Shown here one piece after another: positions 11,766-23,700 of a stretch of DNA of 64,000 nt (the first letter of the stretch is position 1; every line of letters begins with the position of its first letter). Source of the stretch: Opisthocomus hoazin (lineage: Eukaryota; Chordata; Aves; Opisthocomiformes; Opisthocomidae); the NCBI RefSeq assembly GCF_030867145.1, contig NC_134417.1, positions 12,439,577 through 12,503,576 of the forward strand, given 5' to 3'. A program made the translations under genes and the position numbers. The notes under the pieces are model-generated. The model was not told the origin of the DNA. It worked only from the letters and a program-made list of their open reading frames with translations, and did not search any database.

Positions 11766-14700
11766 GTAAGCGCGCCCGACGGCGCTCGGGCGAGTGCCGC
11801 CCGCCATCGCCTGCTCTCCTTGGTACTGCACGGCCGCCCCCGCCCGCCCGCGCCGGCCGGGCCCCTCGCTCCGCGGCCCTCCCTCCCCCTCTCCCCCCTC
11901 TGGCTGGGGTCTCGGCCGCCGTCGCAGCCGTGTCGGGGGGAGCGGGGCCCTGCCAGGCAGGCCTCCAGCAGCGGCAGCGGGCGGGGTTCTCCTCTGGGTC
12001 TGTGCCCTCGCAGGGACTCCCACGTAAAGCCCAGAGCCGCGGGGGGGCTGCGGGGGGGCTCTCCGATCGCCACCCGGGGCGGGAGGCGTTTGTTTGTCTC
12101 GCTCGGTCTGACAGTTTCTCTTTCTCCCTCAAAGACTCTGTTTTGCGTTTTCCTCGTTTGCCTTCCTCCTCGGTGCTGCCGTGCCCGAAGGCTGCAGCCC
12201 GTTCTCCGTCCTTCCCGCCGCCCTGGCCCAGGCGGGGAGCGCGCTCCGCTGCTAGGTGGCGGGGAGGCGGCGGGCGGGCAGCTGCGGGGCAGCTGCGTGC
12301 TGGCGGGTCTGTGCCCGACTTACAGTTCGTTCAGCACTGGGCTTTGATCCTGTGGCATCTGCCGTAATACACACTCCCTAGGCTGCTGTGGGAATCGGTG
12401 ATTGGTTTTGTAGGGTCTGGTTTAAATAGGCGGTGGGTAGAGACTTTACCGTAATGCTGTTGTGCTTCCCTTGTCAAGAACGGGACTCGTGCTAGCTCGT
12501 GTTCTTATGTTCTTTATTTAACTAAATATAATTTTTGTTTTTCTGTTGGTAAAAATTAGAAATCGGTATTTCATAGCCTGAAAACAGAGCAACAAATAAG
12601 TGAACAGTATTCTCTTTTCAGCAGTTATGTGTTTATACTCTTTAATTAGGAGGACTGGTTATGTGCGCAGACCAGAAGTTTGTGCTTTAACGTGCCATGT
12701 AAATTTTCAGTTACGAAACTGCTTTATTCTCTGGCACCACTCAGTTGCTTCTATTGCATTTGTGTTTAGGTTGGGAGCTTTGTATTTTGGCTCTTAACAC
12801 TATTGACGGAACTCCAAGTGTGCCCTTAGTGAAAGTTTGGACTCAGAATTGTTTGGTCTGACTACTGGACTATCCTTGCCTTTATCCAATGTATGATGAA
12901 AAGAATATTTGCAAATATGTTTGAAAGCATCACTGCATGATTACGGTTATAAACATCTGCTGTTTCTCTAGTAAGAGGCCAAGAAATATCTAATGCTCAA
13001 AAAGCTGCGCTGCAGGCTTTACCCTCCAGCAAATTCACCTGCTGATTAATTTCTAGAGAATGCACTTATGAACTCTATTTAATGAAAAATATGCTTTTTG
13101 GGTAGTAAGTCTTCTGCCCTTCCGTCTCTCTGTGTACAGCTCTTGGGTTTTGTTTTCAAAGTTTGCAGTTTGCTTCTCAGTGGACTTAGGGTACAGCATG
13201 TCTCTTCCATTTTGCCGTGAAGTTGCTCCTGAGCACAGTGAAAAAGGAAACTCCACTTAAGCAAGAAAATCAAACCTGCTTGGCTGAATATGTTTGGAAA
13301 TTCTTCGACAATCAATTTGTTTTGGCTGCATTTCATGTAACTTACAGTTTTGGTTTTGAACACTGGTTCCAGCATACTAAGCATAGACTTAGATGGCCAG
13401 AAAACAGCTCTGTATGTTTCTTCATCATTTGCCACGCCAATGTATTCTTCACAGACAAGGGGTATGGCACAGTTGCAGCATTTACTGTTGTGGGGTGGAT
13501 CAAAGGCAGTGGGCAGCACTGCTTGATTTGAGAGCCTTGATTCCTGTCAGCTTCTTGATAAGCTGTGGATGAGTCCTGAGGCTGACAAGCAGGTCTGTTG
13601 AAGAGATGAAAATGTTTGAATGTGAACTGAGCAAGTACTTTGCTCGCCATTTATCTGAGCGAAGGTGCTGCTGAGAGCAGAGCAGGTCAAATCGGTGGGA
13701 GTGAGGCAGCCTTTACCAGTCCAGAGCATGGTAAAGTTGTCTGTCACCTCTTATCAGATCAAAAGTGCTTTGCAGAGTCTGGTAAATGCTGATGAATAGA
13801 CATATCCTGGGAAATATTTCTGGGGGACTTCGGGCCATCTTTGTGTGTTGAAACACTCTTAGCATATTCTCTAGAAGAGTATTAATCAACTTTGCTAGCA
13901 GGTACTAATGGCTTGAATACCTTCTCTCAGTTGGGAATGAAATGTCTTAAATATATGAATCTAAATGAACTCTTCTCATTTGCATAACATGTCACGTACC
14001 ACTCCATTATCAGCCTCTACCCGAGACACACGTGAGGAATGGAGAATTCTGTGTTATGCAGCTATTGCAACAGCAAGATGCAGGACACTCTTTATGAGAG
14101 GTGGAGTAACTTTCCACAAGTGATAACTGACTACTGAGAAGTTTGCTTGTGTTTAGACATATGTAAAACATCTTATAGTACAGTGTCTGCAGTATTGATG
14201 AGGGCACATGTTGGCATGGGAATGACTTGTAGGCTTGCTCTAAAAATCAGCTGCTTCCAAGAAAGGAAACCCGCATCGCATCATGTGAAGATTCAGATTT
14301 TAATTTTAAATGAATAAATAAATAAAAAATGGATGCATAATAATGGATAACTGGTGCTGTCTGTCTGTCACTGGAAGGCACAAGGAAAAGTATTGCTAGT
14401 TTTCGCCTTGGGCTTTTCATGAAACACTACTGTGACTGTTTAAAACACTGTCATGAATAACAGTTTTAGTTTAGAAGCAGAGAACTTCTAAATTCTCAGT
14501 GTTCGGTGTGTTAAAGTTCTGTGTTGTTTAATTAAGTTACAGGAGCAACCAGATGTAAATAAGCACTGAATTTAAAGCTTGATCTTTGATTTATAGTAGA
14601 AAATTCACTGTCATCATCTGCTAGAGGTAGTAGTTTGTGGATTATAAGACTTTATCAGAGGGTGGGATTTTAGCTTGAAGCCTATTTGGAGTATGGATTA

Positions 14701-17700
14701 TTCCTAAAGTGGCGTTGCTTACAAAGTGCATATTGTGACAACTGACTTACAGCTTTTGCTGCAGGAAGTTTTCCGGTGGGGCTGTAACCCACAGCAGGAT
14801 ATACTTTTGTTACAAGTCTCTCAACAGTAGTAAACCAGCACAGTTTTGTATAGATTACTTCTTCTAACCCTTACTCAATATCTGTATTTTTTATAGCTTT
14901 ATTGTTAACCTTCTTTAGCCACATTTGTTAAACAGTTGCATAGGTGTATTCAGTGAAGAATTCAGCCACTTTTGCCATTGAACTTCATGAAGCAAATGGA
15001 AGGACAGCTGCGTTATTATTCGGTACAGTTTACATCTTTTCTAGGTATTAAAATATTATTTTTACTTTCATAGAATCTTGCTAAACTAGTCAGTAATTAA
15101 ATCCTCTCATATTTTTTTAATCTGAATTCACATTTGAATGAAACAACCTATATGTGAAGGTTGAGGAAAGAATTTTTTAGCTTGAAGTGTAAATATTTAA
15201 GATTTAACTTCTGAGAGGCTTGGGTATTTTCCTTCCTCTTTCTAACAGTCCTTTCCTGCAATAAAGGCAAATAGTTTTTAGTAAAATAAGTTCTGATTTG
15301 TAATAAAAATTTACTACATCTAAACCAATATTTTATATAAACATGAACAGCTTATTTGGACAAAAGCAACAACAAAACTTGCTACTGTTCCCTTCAACTC
15401 GTTTAAAGGAAAAGGGAGTATTTTAAATAGGAGTCACCTAGAGGATAGGATCTGTGCATGGCATCTGATTCGTAATTGAATATGATGGCTGTGTGCGTCA
15501 AACACTTGCAAATATCGGTCGGCCAAAGTTGTCTTGTGAAGAAACAGCAAAATTTTAAAAATAAATTGGATTGCAGACTGAGTACAGTGTGAATATTCAA
15601 TTCTTGCAGAATTCATAGAACCAGCATGGATGTAAGTAGGTTTATTCTCACCCTATGACTTTTTATAAACCACCCACCTTCTAGTTTGTCTTTTAAAAAT
15701 AGCTGTAGTGGAGAAACTTTCTTCATTTTTTTAACTGTGATGTGCGCTCAAATAATGAATCTTACTCAACTTTATGAAGTAACATGATTAATTTTTATCT
15801 TCACTGGCAAATAGAAACATGAACTTACTGTTACAGAATCAAAAATGTTTGCTGCCTATTGCTAATTTCTGTAGAGGCCAAGATTGTTGTTCAGTCTTCG
15901 ACTCTTACACAAGTTCTGCTCTTCTCCCCACCCCCCAATTCCTAACAAGCTTTTTTTCCAAAACCAAGGCAGTTCAACACAAAAGATTTGGGGAAATAGT
16001 TTAGCTTTTTCTAGACATACCTCTTATTTTCCATAGAGCTCCTGATCTCAATCAGTCTCCACATTTCCTATTTAGAGCCACTGTGGCTGTCTCTTAACAG
16101 TTTTGAGCTGCTGTCATGGTGCCACCATAGCTGCCGTGCTCTGAGCAGTGTGCAACCACGCGTTGTCCGACACATGAAGGCCTGTGACAAAATGTGAAGT
16201 TTTGTCCTGAAACATGACACCCCACCCCCCAAAACCAACAATGCCCAAAAAACAGGGCGAAGTGGAGAATCCCTTGTTCTGGGAGTTAGGGAGACTACAG
16301 TAGAACTCACTGCTGCTGAAAGTAAGAAATTGTTTCTAGGTAAGAAAATTGTGTTTTTCAGGAAAGTGGTTGTATTTCTCCTTAAGATGTTATGCTTAGC
16401 TGAAAAGGCAGCTTACATCTGTCCTGGTGAAACTGAAACATAGGTTCTAGGAATCGTTGTGGCAAAAGTGCACCTAGAGCTGGCGTTGCAATGCTCAGTG
16501 CTGCCTTTGTGCTGGCTGCTGTACTGGTGTACGGTACCGCTGGGTGCACTATTCCAATGACAATGCATTTGCTTTGTTTTCAGAGCAAACTTGACGTTTG
16601 CACACAAACTTTGCTATTAAAATATAAGTAAAGAAAATGCTGCAAGTAATGTGAGGGTTTTTCAAACTGTAGGTGTCTGTGCATTATATCCAGAGTGCAT
16701 TAATGCAACATTGTCTCGAGCTGGAGCTTTTAACGGCCTGCTTAAAATGGAGATTCTGCAAAGAACATGGTGAATGTTTGTATCTCCTGTGTAAATTACA
16801 AGTCTCAAAGACTGTTATTTTTCTGACTCTTAAGAAAAATACCAATACCTTTATGGAAAGTAGCAGTATTTCTGCATTTTTTTAGTAGGCTGTGTAAATC
16901 ATTGCCCTTCCCTCAGATATGTATTTAGCTTTCTAAATGCTTAAACTTAATGGCTTTATTCTTCTCACAACTTCTGATCATTGTTATTCCTCATGGAAAA
17001 AAAAAAACCAAACCAACAGCTGTATCTCTATTCCTAGTATAATTACTCTGCATGCACAGTCTTTGGCCACATAACCGAAAATGCTTCCGGTTTTTCTTCA
17101 TGTCATCATTGGGGTTTCTGTTCGGTTTGGTTACGGGAAGAACAATAATTGACATCTGGTAAACATATATTAAAGCATTAACTGTGATCTCATTGAAACA
17201 GTTTCTTGCACTGAATTCACACAAAGTATCAATTTAGCCAAATGTTTTACAGAATTATTTTACTGATCCATACATAATTCAGTAAGAAGTAAATGGGCAA
17301 CTTTTCTTGCCTGGGATTTCTCTATTCTTCTTTTATCGTAGACACTGTTCTAGTCATAGGTTATTTTCTGTAATTCTATTCTAAATATGTTGGTAGAATG
17401 CCAGCCAGTTTAATACTTGGTGCCTTTTAAATTTTCTTCATTCAGTTTGATGTTTCCGATACAGAATTCCTATGCTAAATAGCAAGTAGTGGATTTGAGG
17501 CAGTTATTTGCACTGCCTGATGTGTCCTCTAGTGCACTTGTATTATTTAAGTCCTGCCTCATACGGATACTGGCGTTGTGACATACTAACTAGTGTTTAG
17601 TGTGTAGTATTTTAAAATGTTGAATATTTTCCTCTGATCTTTATGAAAAAGTTAAAACCTACTTGTTTGAGATCAATGGTTACTTGTCATGTTATCTCCA

Positions 17701-20700
17701 GCTGATGTGAGACTCTATGATTATCTGCAATTTCATGTTATTCCATTTTTAAAGATTCACTGTATACTGCTACAGATATATTAAGTTATTTTTTGCAGTG
17801 ACATATGAGCATACATGTTGGACCAGAGCTGGCTCATACTGTCATTTTATCATATTTAATTATGTTATGTTTAATTATGTTCCTTAAATAATCAAAACTA
17901 TTTTTGTCGTGCTTCTTGGTGAAACTTTCCTGAAGTGAAGACATGTAAGCAAAGTAAAAGGAATGGTTTAGAGTAGTGTAGAAATTCTTCAAGTTATTGT
18001 GGGGTAGGTATTATGATGAATGACTGTCTTAATCTAGAGGCTGCTGAGAAATCACCCTACAGACATAAACAGAAGTCCTCCTGATAAATTGCAATTCTTA
18101 GCAGTTTCCAGTAACACAAAAGAAGCGTGTTACCCCACATTCCAAACCTTGAAATACCAGTGTTGTCCATTTGCTTCTAGTATGTCTGATGTAGAGGAGG
18201 GAGCTGTATTTTACTTCCCTGAATTAAGTAATTGAGACTTTGTTTTAGTCTCTTCAATTTTGTAAATTAACTTTCAGAGTAGGCCATATCTGCTAGGACT
18301 TCTTCATTGTGAGATATTCCAGACTCGTAACTGATGAGAAGTAGATACTGATAATTTTCATCTATTGCAAATTTAATTGGAACAAGCTTTAATCAACTAC
18401 AAACTAATTTGAACAGGTAAAAAACAATACGACATTAAATTTTCTTTTCTCTTGTTCTTGTCTTTAATCATTATTCATTAATTTGTTTGGAGAAATGACA
18501 TACCTCTGCTAACATTGTGAAATACACCTTTTACAGTTCAAGTGTTCAACTTAATCATTGAGCAACTTCCAATTCTGGGTGGGTTTATATTTAGAGTTGT
18601 TTGTGTATTTTTGTCCTATAGTGTGCCAGTTAAGCCTGATATGTATCTCTTGTTGCATGAATTGTATGTAGTAAGTGGTTGAAATGTAATAAAACTGAAC
18701 AAAAGTCAAATAAATGAAAGAAATGTAGTTTCAGTGGGAATACTAATATTTGGAATATTCAATGAAACCCACTCTTCATTGCGTCTATGTAGACTATATA
18801 TATGTATATGCTTAATTTTCGTGGGAGTTTTAGTTGAATGTAAAATTATTTTGTGTATAGTTGAGAATTCAGTTGTTTTCATTATACTCACTAGCATTCA
18901 CATATACATTTGAATACCTATCTTCTAGAATGCACATCATTTCCTGACAAAAGAAGGCATCTGTGTTTAGACTGTGCTTTTTAACCTTCTTTGATCTGAA
19001 AAGTTTAATTGTAAAATCTGATCTCCAGGTCTTTGTGGTTCCAGAGCTCTACTTATTTGCCTTGGTGACGAATACAAGTGCTACTTCTGTTTACACTGCA
19101 GAATCAACAGTACTCTGCGAGACAGAACTAATTTTTTTCCTTTTGAGGAGGAGCATATTTAAATTCTACTTGCCATGCCAGTTTGTGCCTGGGCAAACAC
19201 AGTTTAGTTGGATGATTTTAGCAAAGGCATGACAAAGGGTGTAATTTTGCCATGAAGGTCTTCAAGGTCATAAGGAGTCGGAAGAGAAGTCCCCACTCTG
19301 TTCTGCAGATGTTTTTAATTTCATCATATTTAAGGTGTAGCTCTTTGTTTGTTTTTGGGGTTGGGGGGTGTGTGGTTTTTTTTTTTAGATGGAACTCACT
19401 TTATACAAAAATTGGTAGTGACATAGCATCTTGTAGAGTAGTTTTGAAAATGAAAAGCATATTTTTTTAATGGTACAGTGGAACTGTAGCTCAAAGATGT
19501 CAGTTGTTAAACTGGTTTGGCTTTTTTTGGACTTGATTATTAGGACGAGTTATATGCTTGATTATGATAAACTAATATTCTTTTAAGTGTTTAATTCAAA
19601 GGGGATTTGTGTTATTGCAGACTACAATATGCCTTATCAGCTTCAAGCTGGTGAGTATTCACTGCATGATCTAATTCACAGCTCTGAATGCTCAAAACTG
19701 GTGGCAGATTTGTATATCTTCTAATGTTTAGACAGATGGAAGTGAGGAAGACAAATGCACTGATAGTGTGTTTTATGCTTCAGTGAAATGATAAATTCAC
19801 CCTATTAACTGTCAATATTTATTGTCAGACTACAGTGTGTTTTTTTTAAAAGACATAGATGCAGCATTATTCTTTGAGGAACAAAATGTGCTTTGTCCCT
19901 TTGACATGGTTTATTTAGGTTTTTAAACCGTGCTTAGAGAGGTATCTTGTAGTTACGTTAATTAGGGCAACTAAAATATTTTTTTGATATATGTGTCACT
20001 GGGAATGGAGGTAGCAGAAGTTTTTGTCATAATTATGTTTTCCATGTTTCTATTAGAAGATTATACATATTTCTCTGTGAATAGAGAAGGGTAACAACTT
20101 TAATGAGGGAAAACTTACTAAGCTACCTGTTTGTAGTTTTTCGTATGCATTACTGTATTTTAAACAGCTTTTAAAAGCTTATTTGTCTGTGGTTTCCATG
20201 GCATTTATGTGTATATTCACAGATAAAATGTGAGTGGGTGCATCAGAATTGCAGATTCTTTTGTCAGATAGCTGTTTCTGGTTTTGAACAAGAGCTTAGT
20301 TTTTATCTTAATGGTCAAATGCACATTTTAAAGTCTTTAAATAGCATATTCACATAAAAAATATCTAATTAAATATACTACTAATAATTTGAGAATTAAA
20401 AGAAAAAATAAAATAATGTTATGCATTACTCCACAGAAATCTGAGATTTTTGGCAGCTATGTAAGCTTTTTGTTTCTAAATGCAACTTGTGCATGGAAAA
20501 CGTGTTTAAGGACCATACAAATTTGTGTTCATGTCTTACTGGCTTTCAAAATTTTAGTACATGATGAAAAAAGATCCTCATGTTAAGTTAGCTGCAATTT
20601 CATCTAGAAAGATGCTTTAAAAATAAAATAGTACAAAAAGTTACAAATCTCTGCTTGCAAAGACAACAGATCTGCACTTCAATTAATATTCTTGCCAAAT

Positions 20701-23700
20701 TCACCAAGTGAATATAAACCTGCTGAATGGGGCACTTGTACATATTTTTATCCCCTTCCTCGGCTACTGGCTTGGGTAATGGAGTGTAGATGTGGCTGTT
20801 GCGTGCCAGTTGGAAGGGTGCCAAAAGAGAGATGTTGTTTGTACATGTGCAGATGTTGGCAGGATTCCCTGCACTCCTGTTGTCAAAGGGTCTTTTTTAT
20901 TGCCACAGAGTTATAAATATATCTGTGTAACAGTATGGCATGGAGATTTTTACTAGTACTGTTTGAGATGTTCACTTCTTAATAAACCAAACTGCTCCTA
21001 GAATTTCTTGTGTGAAATGAAATTCAGTGTACACAATGGAGGAAGCTTAAAAGATGTGTTTTGAAGATCAGTGTACCATTGTGGCTAATGCTGTGCTTTC
21101 AAAATCAGTTTAATCCATTACGTAAATCCCTGCTGCTGATGGAAAGGAAAGGTTCTCTTAGCTCCTTTCCTCTTTTCTGCACCTGGCTGTTCAGGCCTTC
21201 TCGCTTCCTCTTGTCAGTACTAGCATGATGTGGTGATGTGATGAGCTGGATCAGGCTACTGATCCAGCTGACCACCAGCCCAGAGAGTACCAGCTGCATT
21301 GCTTTCCTAAGGACATGGAGGAGGGGATGGAAATGAGTGTTCTTGATGGGTTGGGAGGGATGGACACCTTCACTTCCAATGGTAGCATGGCCTTTGCCAA
21401 CTTCAACTGTTTGTGGTTGAATTTGTATTTGGAAAGGGAGGCAAAGGCATAAGCAGAGCAGGACTGGAATACAGGAAAGGAGAGACATGGAAAAGAAAAG
21501 GAATGAGGTCTTCCGAAGTCATACTTAGATAAAAATATTTAGGTATCATTGCTGTAGCAATTTATGTGAATATATTGCATTGAGTGCTGATTAAATGCAG
21601 CAATATGAAAATATTATGCACAGTTGGTGAAATCAGTTAAACCTGTGTTTATCAGAAAAAGTAACCGGATAAATTTTCTCCAATTGAAGATACAAATTTG
21701 GTTTTATCAGATATGGATAAAGTAGACTTGCATGGGATATAGGACTGAAAGGTACATACATTTGGACTGTTCCTTTGTAAATAACTAATTTCATTTGAAA
21801 GAATTTTCCCCTTGGATATTGCTGGAGAATTCATTGATTCAATGACTTTTTGGATCAGAGGCTAGTTAGTAGTCTCTTTAAAGAAACTTGGTTCCACTGT
21901 CGTGGAAGCGTGCTTACACAGAAAACCACTAGTGAAACATGCAAGCAAGTTTTGTGAATAAAGATTGGAGTGTGTATGGGTGATTTATATTACTGTATTG
22001 ACTGTTGGGATCTAAGCCAATCTATTTTGTTTTTTCAGGGCTTTTTTAATACTAAATTTGGAGTCTTAGTGTGTGAATTGAGTATAGCTTTAACTTTGCT
22101 GTTTGCGTTTCAAGAAGCAGTATTAATTCTTCCAAGTAGATGTGGCTTGCAGTTCCTTCTGTATTACAGAGCTTCTAGTGTTTCTGACTAACATCAGTAT
22201 TCTAACCTTGGCTTAGCGTCAGCTGATGCCTAATGTTTAAGATAAAATGATCAAAACTTTGTTAGCAAAGGAAGCACAGACATAGGTAAAATTAAGGATT
22301 GTTGTAAGGGAGGTATGAATTCTAAGGCTATGGTAATTGGGTATGTAAGCACTCACAACTTTTCTAAATTTTTTTGTTTTTTGAAGTGGGATACACACAC
22401 AGATGGGTGAGTGCTGGGCACCTCTTCCCTGACTGGTCTTGTAGTTCAGATCTGTTCTGCATGATGTATTTCCTTCCAGTGTCTCTTTTTCTCCATTTAC
22501 CGTATATGTTTTCTGCCATCATGGATTTCAGGAGGTATAAAGCTTCTGTTTGGACTGAAACCCACCATGCCATTCAACCCAAATGTGGTAAAACCTTTGC
22601 TACATCATCGTTGCAGAACTGATTACGATTTGTTTCTGGTGACACGATAGCAGAGTAGTGCATGGCAAAGGAGCATGTGCACAGTGATATCTCCTAATTG
22701 TTAAATTAGTGTACATTATATTCTGAGAGAGTGCTAACTTCTGCGCGTTTGGGGCTTCTCAAATTAATGTTTTTCTGGTTTCTGCCTGATGCATAGTATG
22801 GAGGATACCTTTTAAATGCTTGTCTGTTCAGATTGAAGTCTTGGGGCACATTCAGTTAACAGAAGTAGGAAAAATACGCTGGTGTGTTTTTGTTTTTATC
22901 ACTTGTAGTATGTTATTACTATTCAGTCTCTTATGTTAACTTCCATGAAAGCTGCTGTTGGAGACAGATTTTACTTTTGATAAAAATGTGATGTGGCTGT
23001 GTGTAATAGACACACAGAGTATTTATGTAGCAATTAATCAAGAGGTAGCCTGTTAAGGAGTACTAGAGGCGTAAGAAAGCCTAAGCTTTCTTTTATACCT
23101 TAATCTGTTCTGTAATCCTTTCTGTAAGAAATCTTCAAGTGAGAGGATCCTCAAAGGAATCCAATCAACTGGGAAAAATGGGAAGGGGAGGGGAGAAGGA
23201 GGTGTCGCTTTTTAAATCTTTTTCCTTCAGGTTATTAAAAAAATCATTTTTAATTAAAAATGTCAGATACAGAATTATCTTGGTGGGAAGTACACTTGCA
23301 TTAGTACAACAGATGTGTATGAAACACCAATAGAAAAAGATAATTGATGGAATTGTGCATGTGTATGTGAAAATGTGTATCTTCCCTTTAGTAGTCTAGC
23401 AGGGCCTCTTGCTCACGTAAATATATTTTGTGTTGTTTTTTTCTTTCCCCCCTAACTTAGAAGTACATGGAAATGTAGTGTTGATGGATGTTTACAGGTG
23501 TCTCTCCTAAATTTTATTGAACAGCCTTTTAAAATCTAAGCTGTTTTGTATTAATGAAAATTTTAAAAAATCTTTTTATGTACAGAGTTTTCCATCTGAT
23601 GAGGGCTGGCCATTCGCAAAGTACTTAGGAGCATGTGGAAGAATGGTGGCTGTCAATTACGTTGGAGAAGAGCTGTGGAGTTACTTTAATGCACCATGGG

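Larger units (their letters stand above)
10130..12330 (+). promoter_or_regulatory. DIPK2A: CpG island promoter of DIPK2A
   Basis: A sharp block of very GC-rich, CpG-dense DNA of about 2.2 kb sits in AT-rich surroundings. It spans the upstream region, exon 1 and the first 550 bases of intron 1. It contains GC boxes matching GGGGCGGGGC at 10832-10841 and 10919-10928 (Sp1/KLF-type sites) and a YY1-like AACATGGCGG at 10538-10547. I see no clear TATA box at the expected place, which fits a dispersed CpG-island promoter. The start of transcription cannot be fixed by eye; somewhere between about 10900 and 11060 is likely. The island reaches almost 1 kb upstream of the ATG, so divergent antisense transcription is possible. 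Long open frames on both strands here result from GC-rich sequence lacking stop codons. Confidence 0.9.

Noticed and set aside
11031..12023. 330-codon minus-strand open frame antisense to DIPK2A exon 1
   Set aside because: It is an antisense shadow of a GC-rich coding exon: Gln/Ala/Arg/Gly-rich and without protein-family features.
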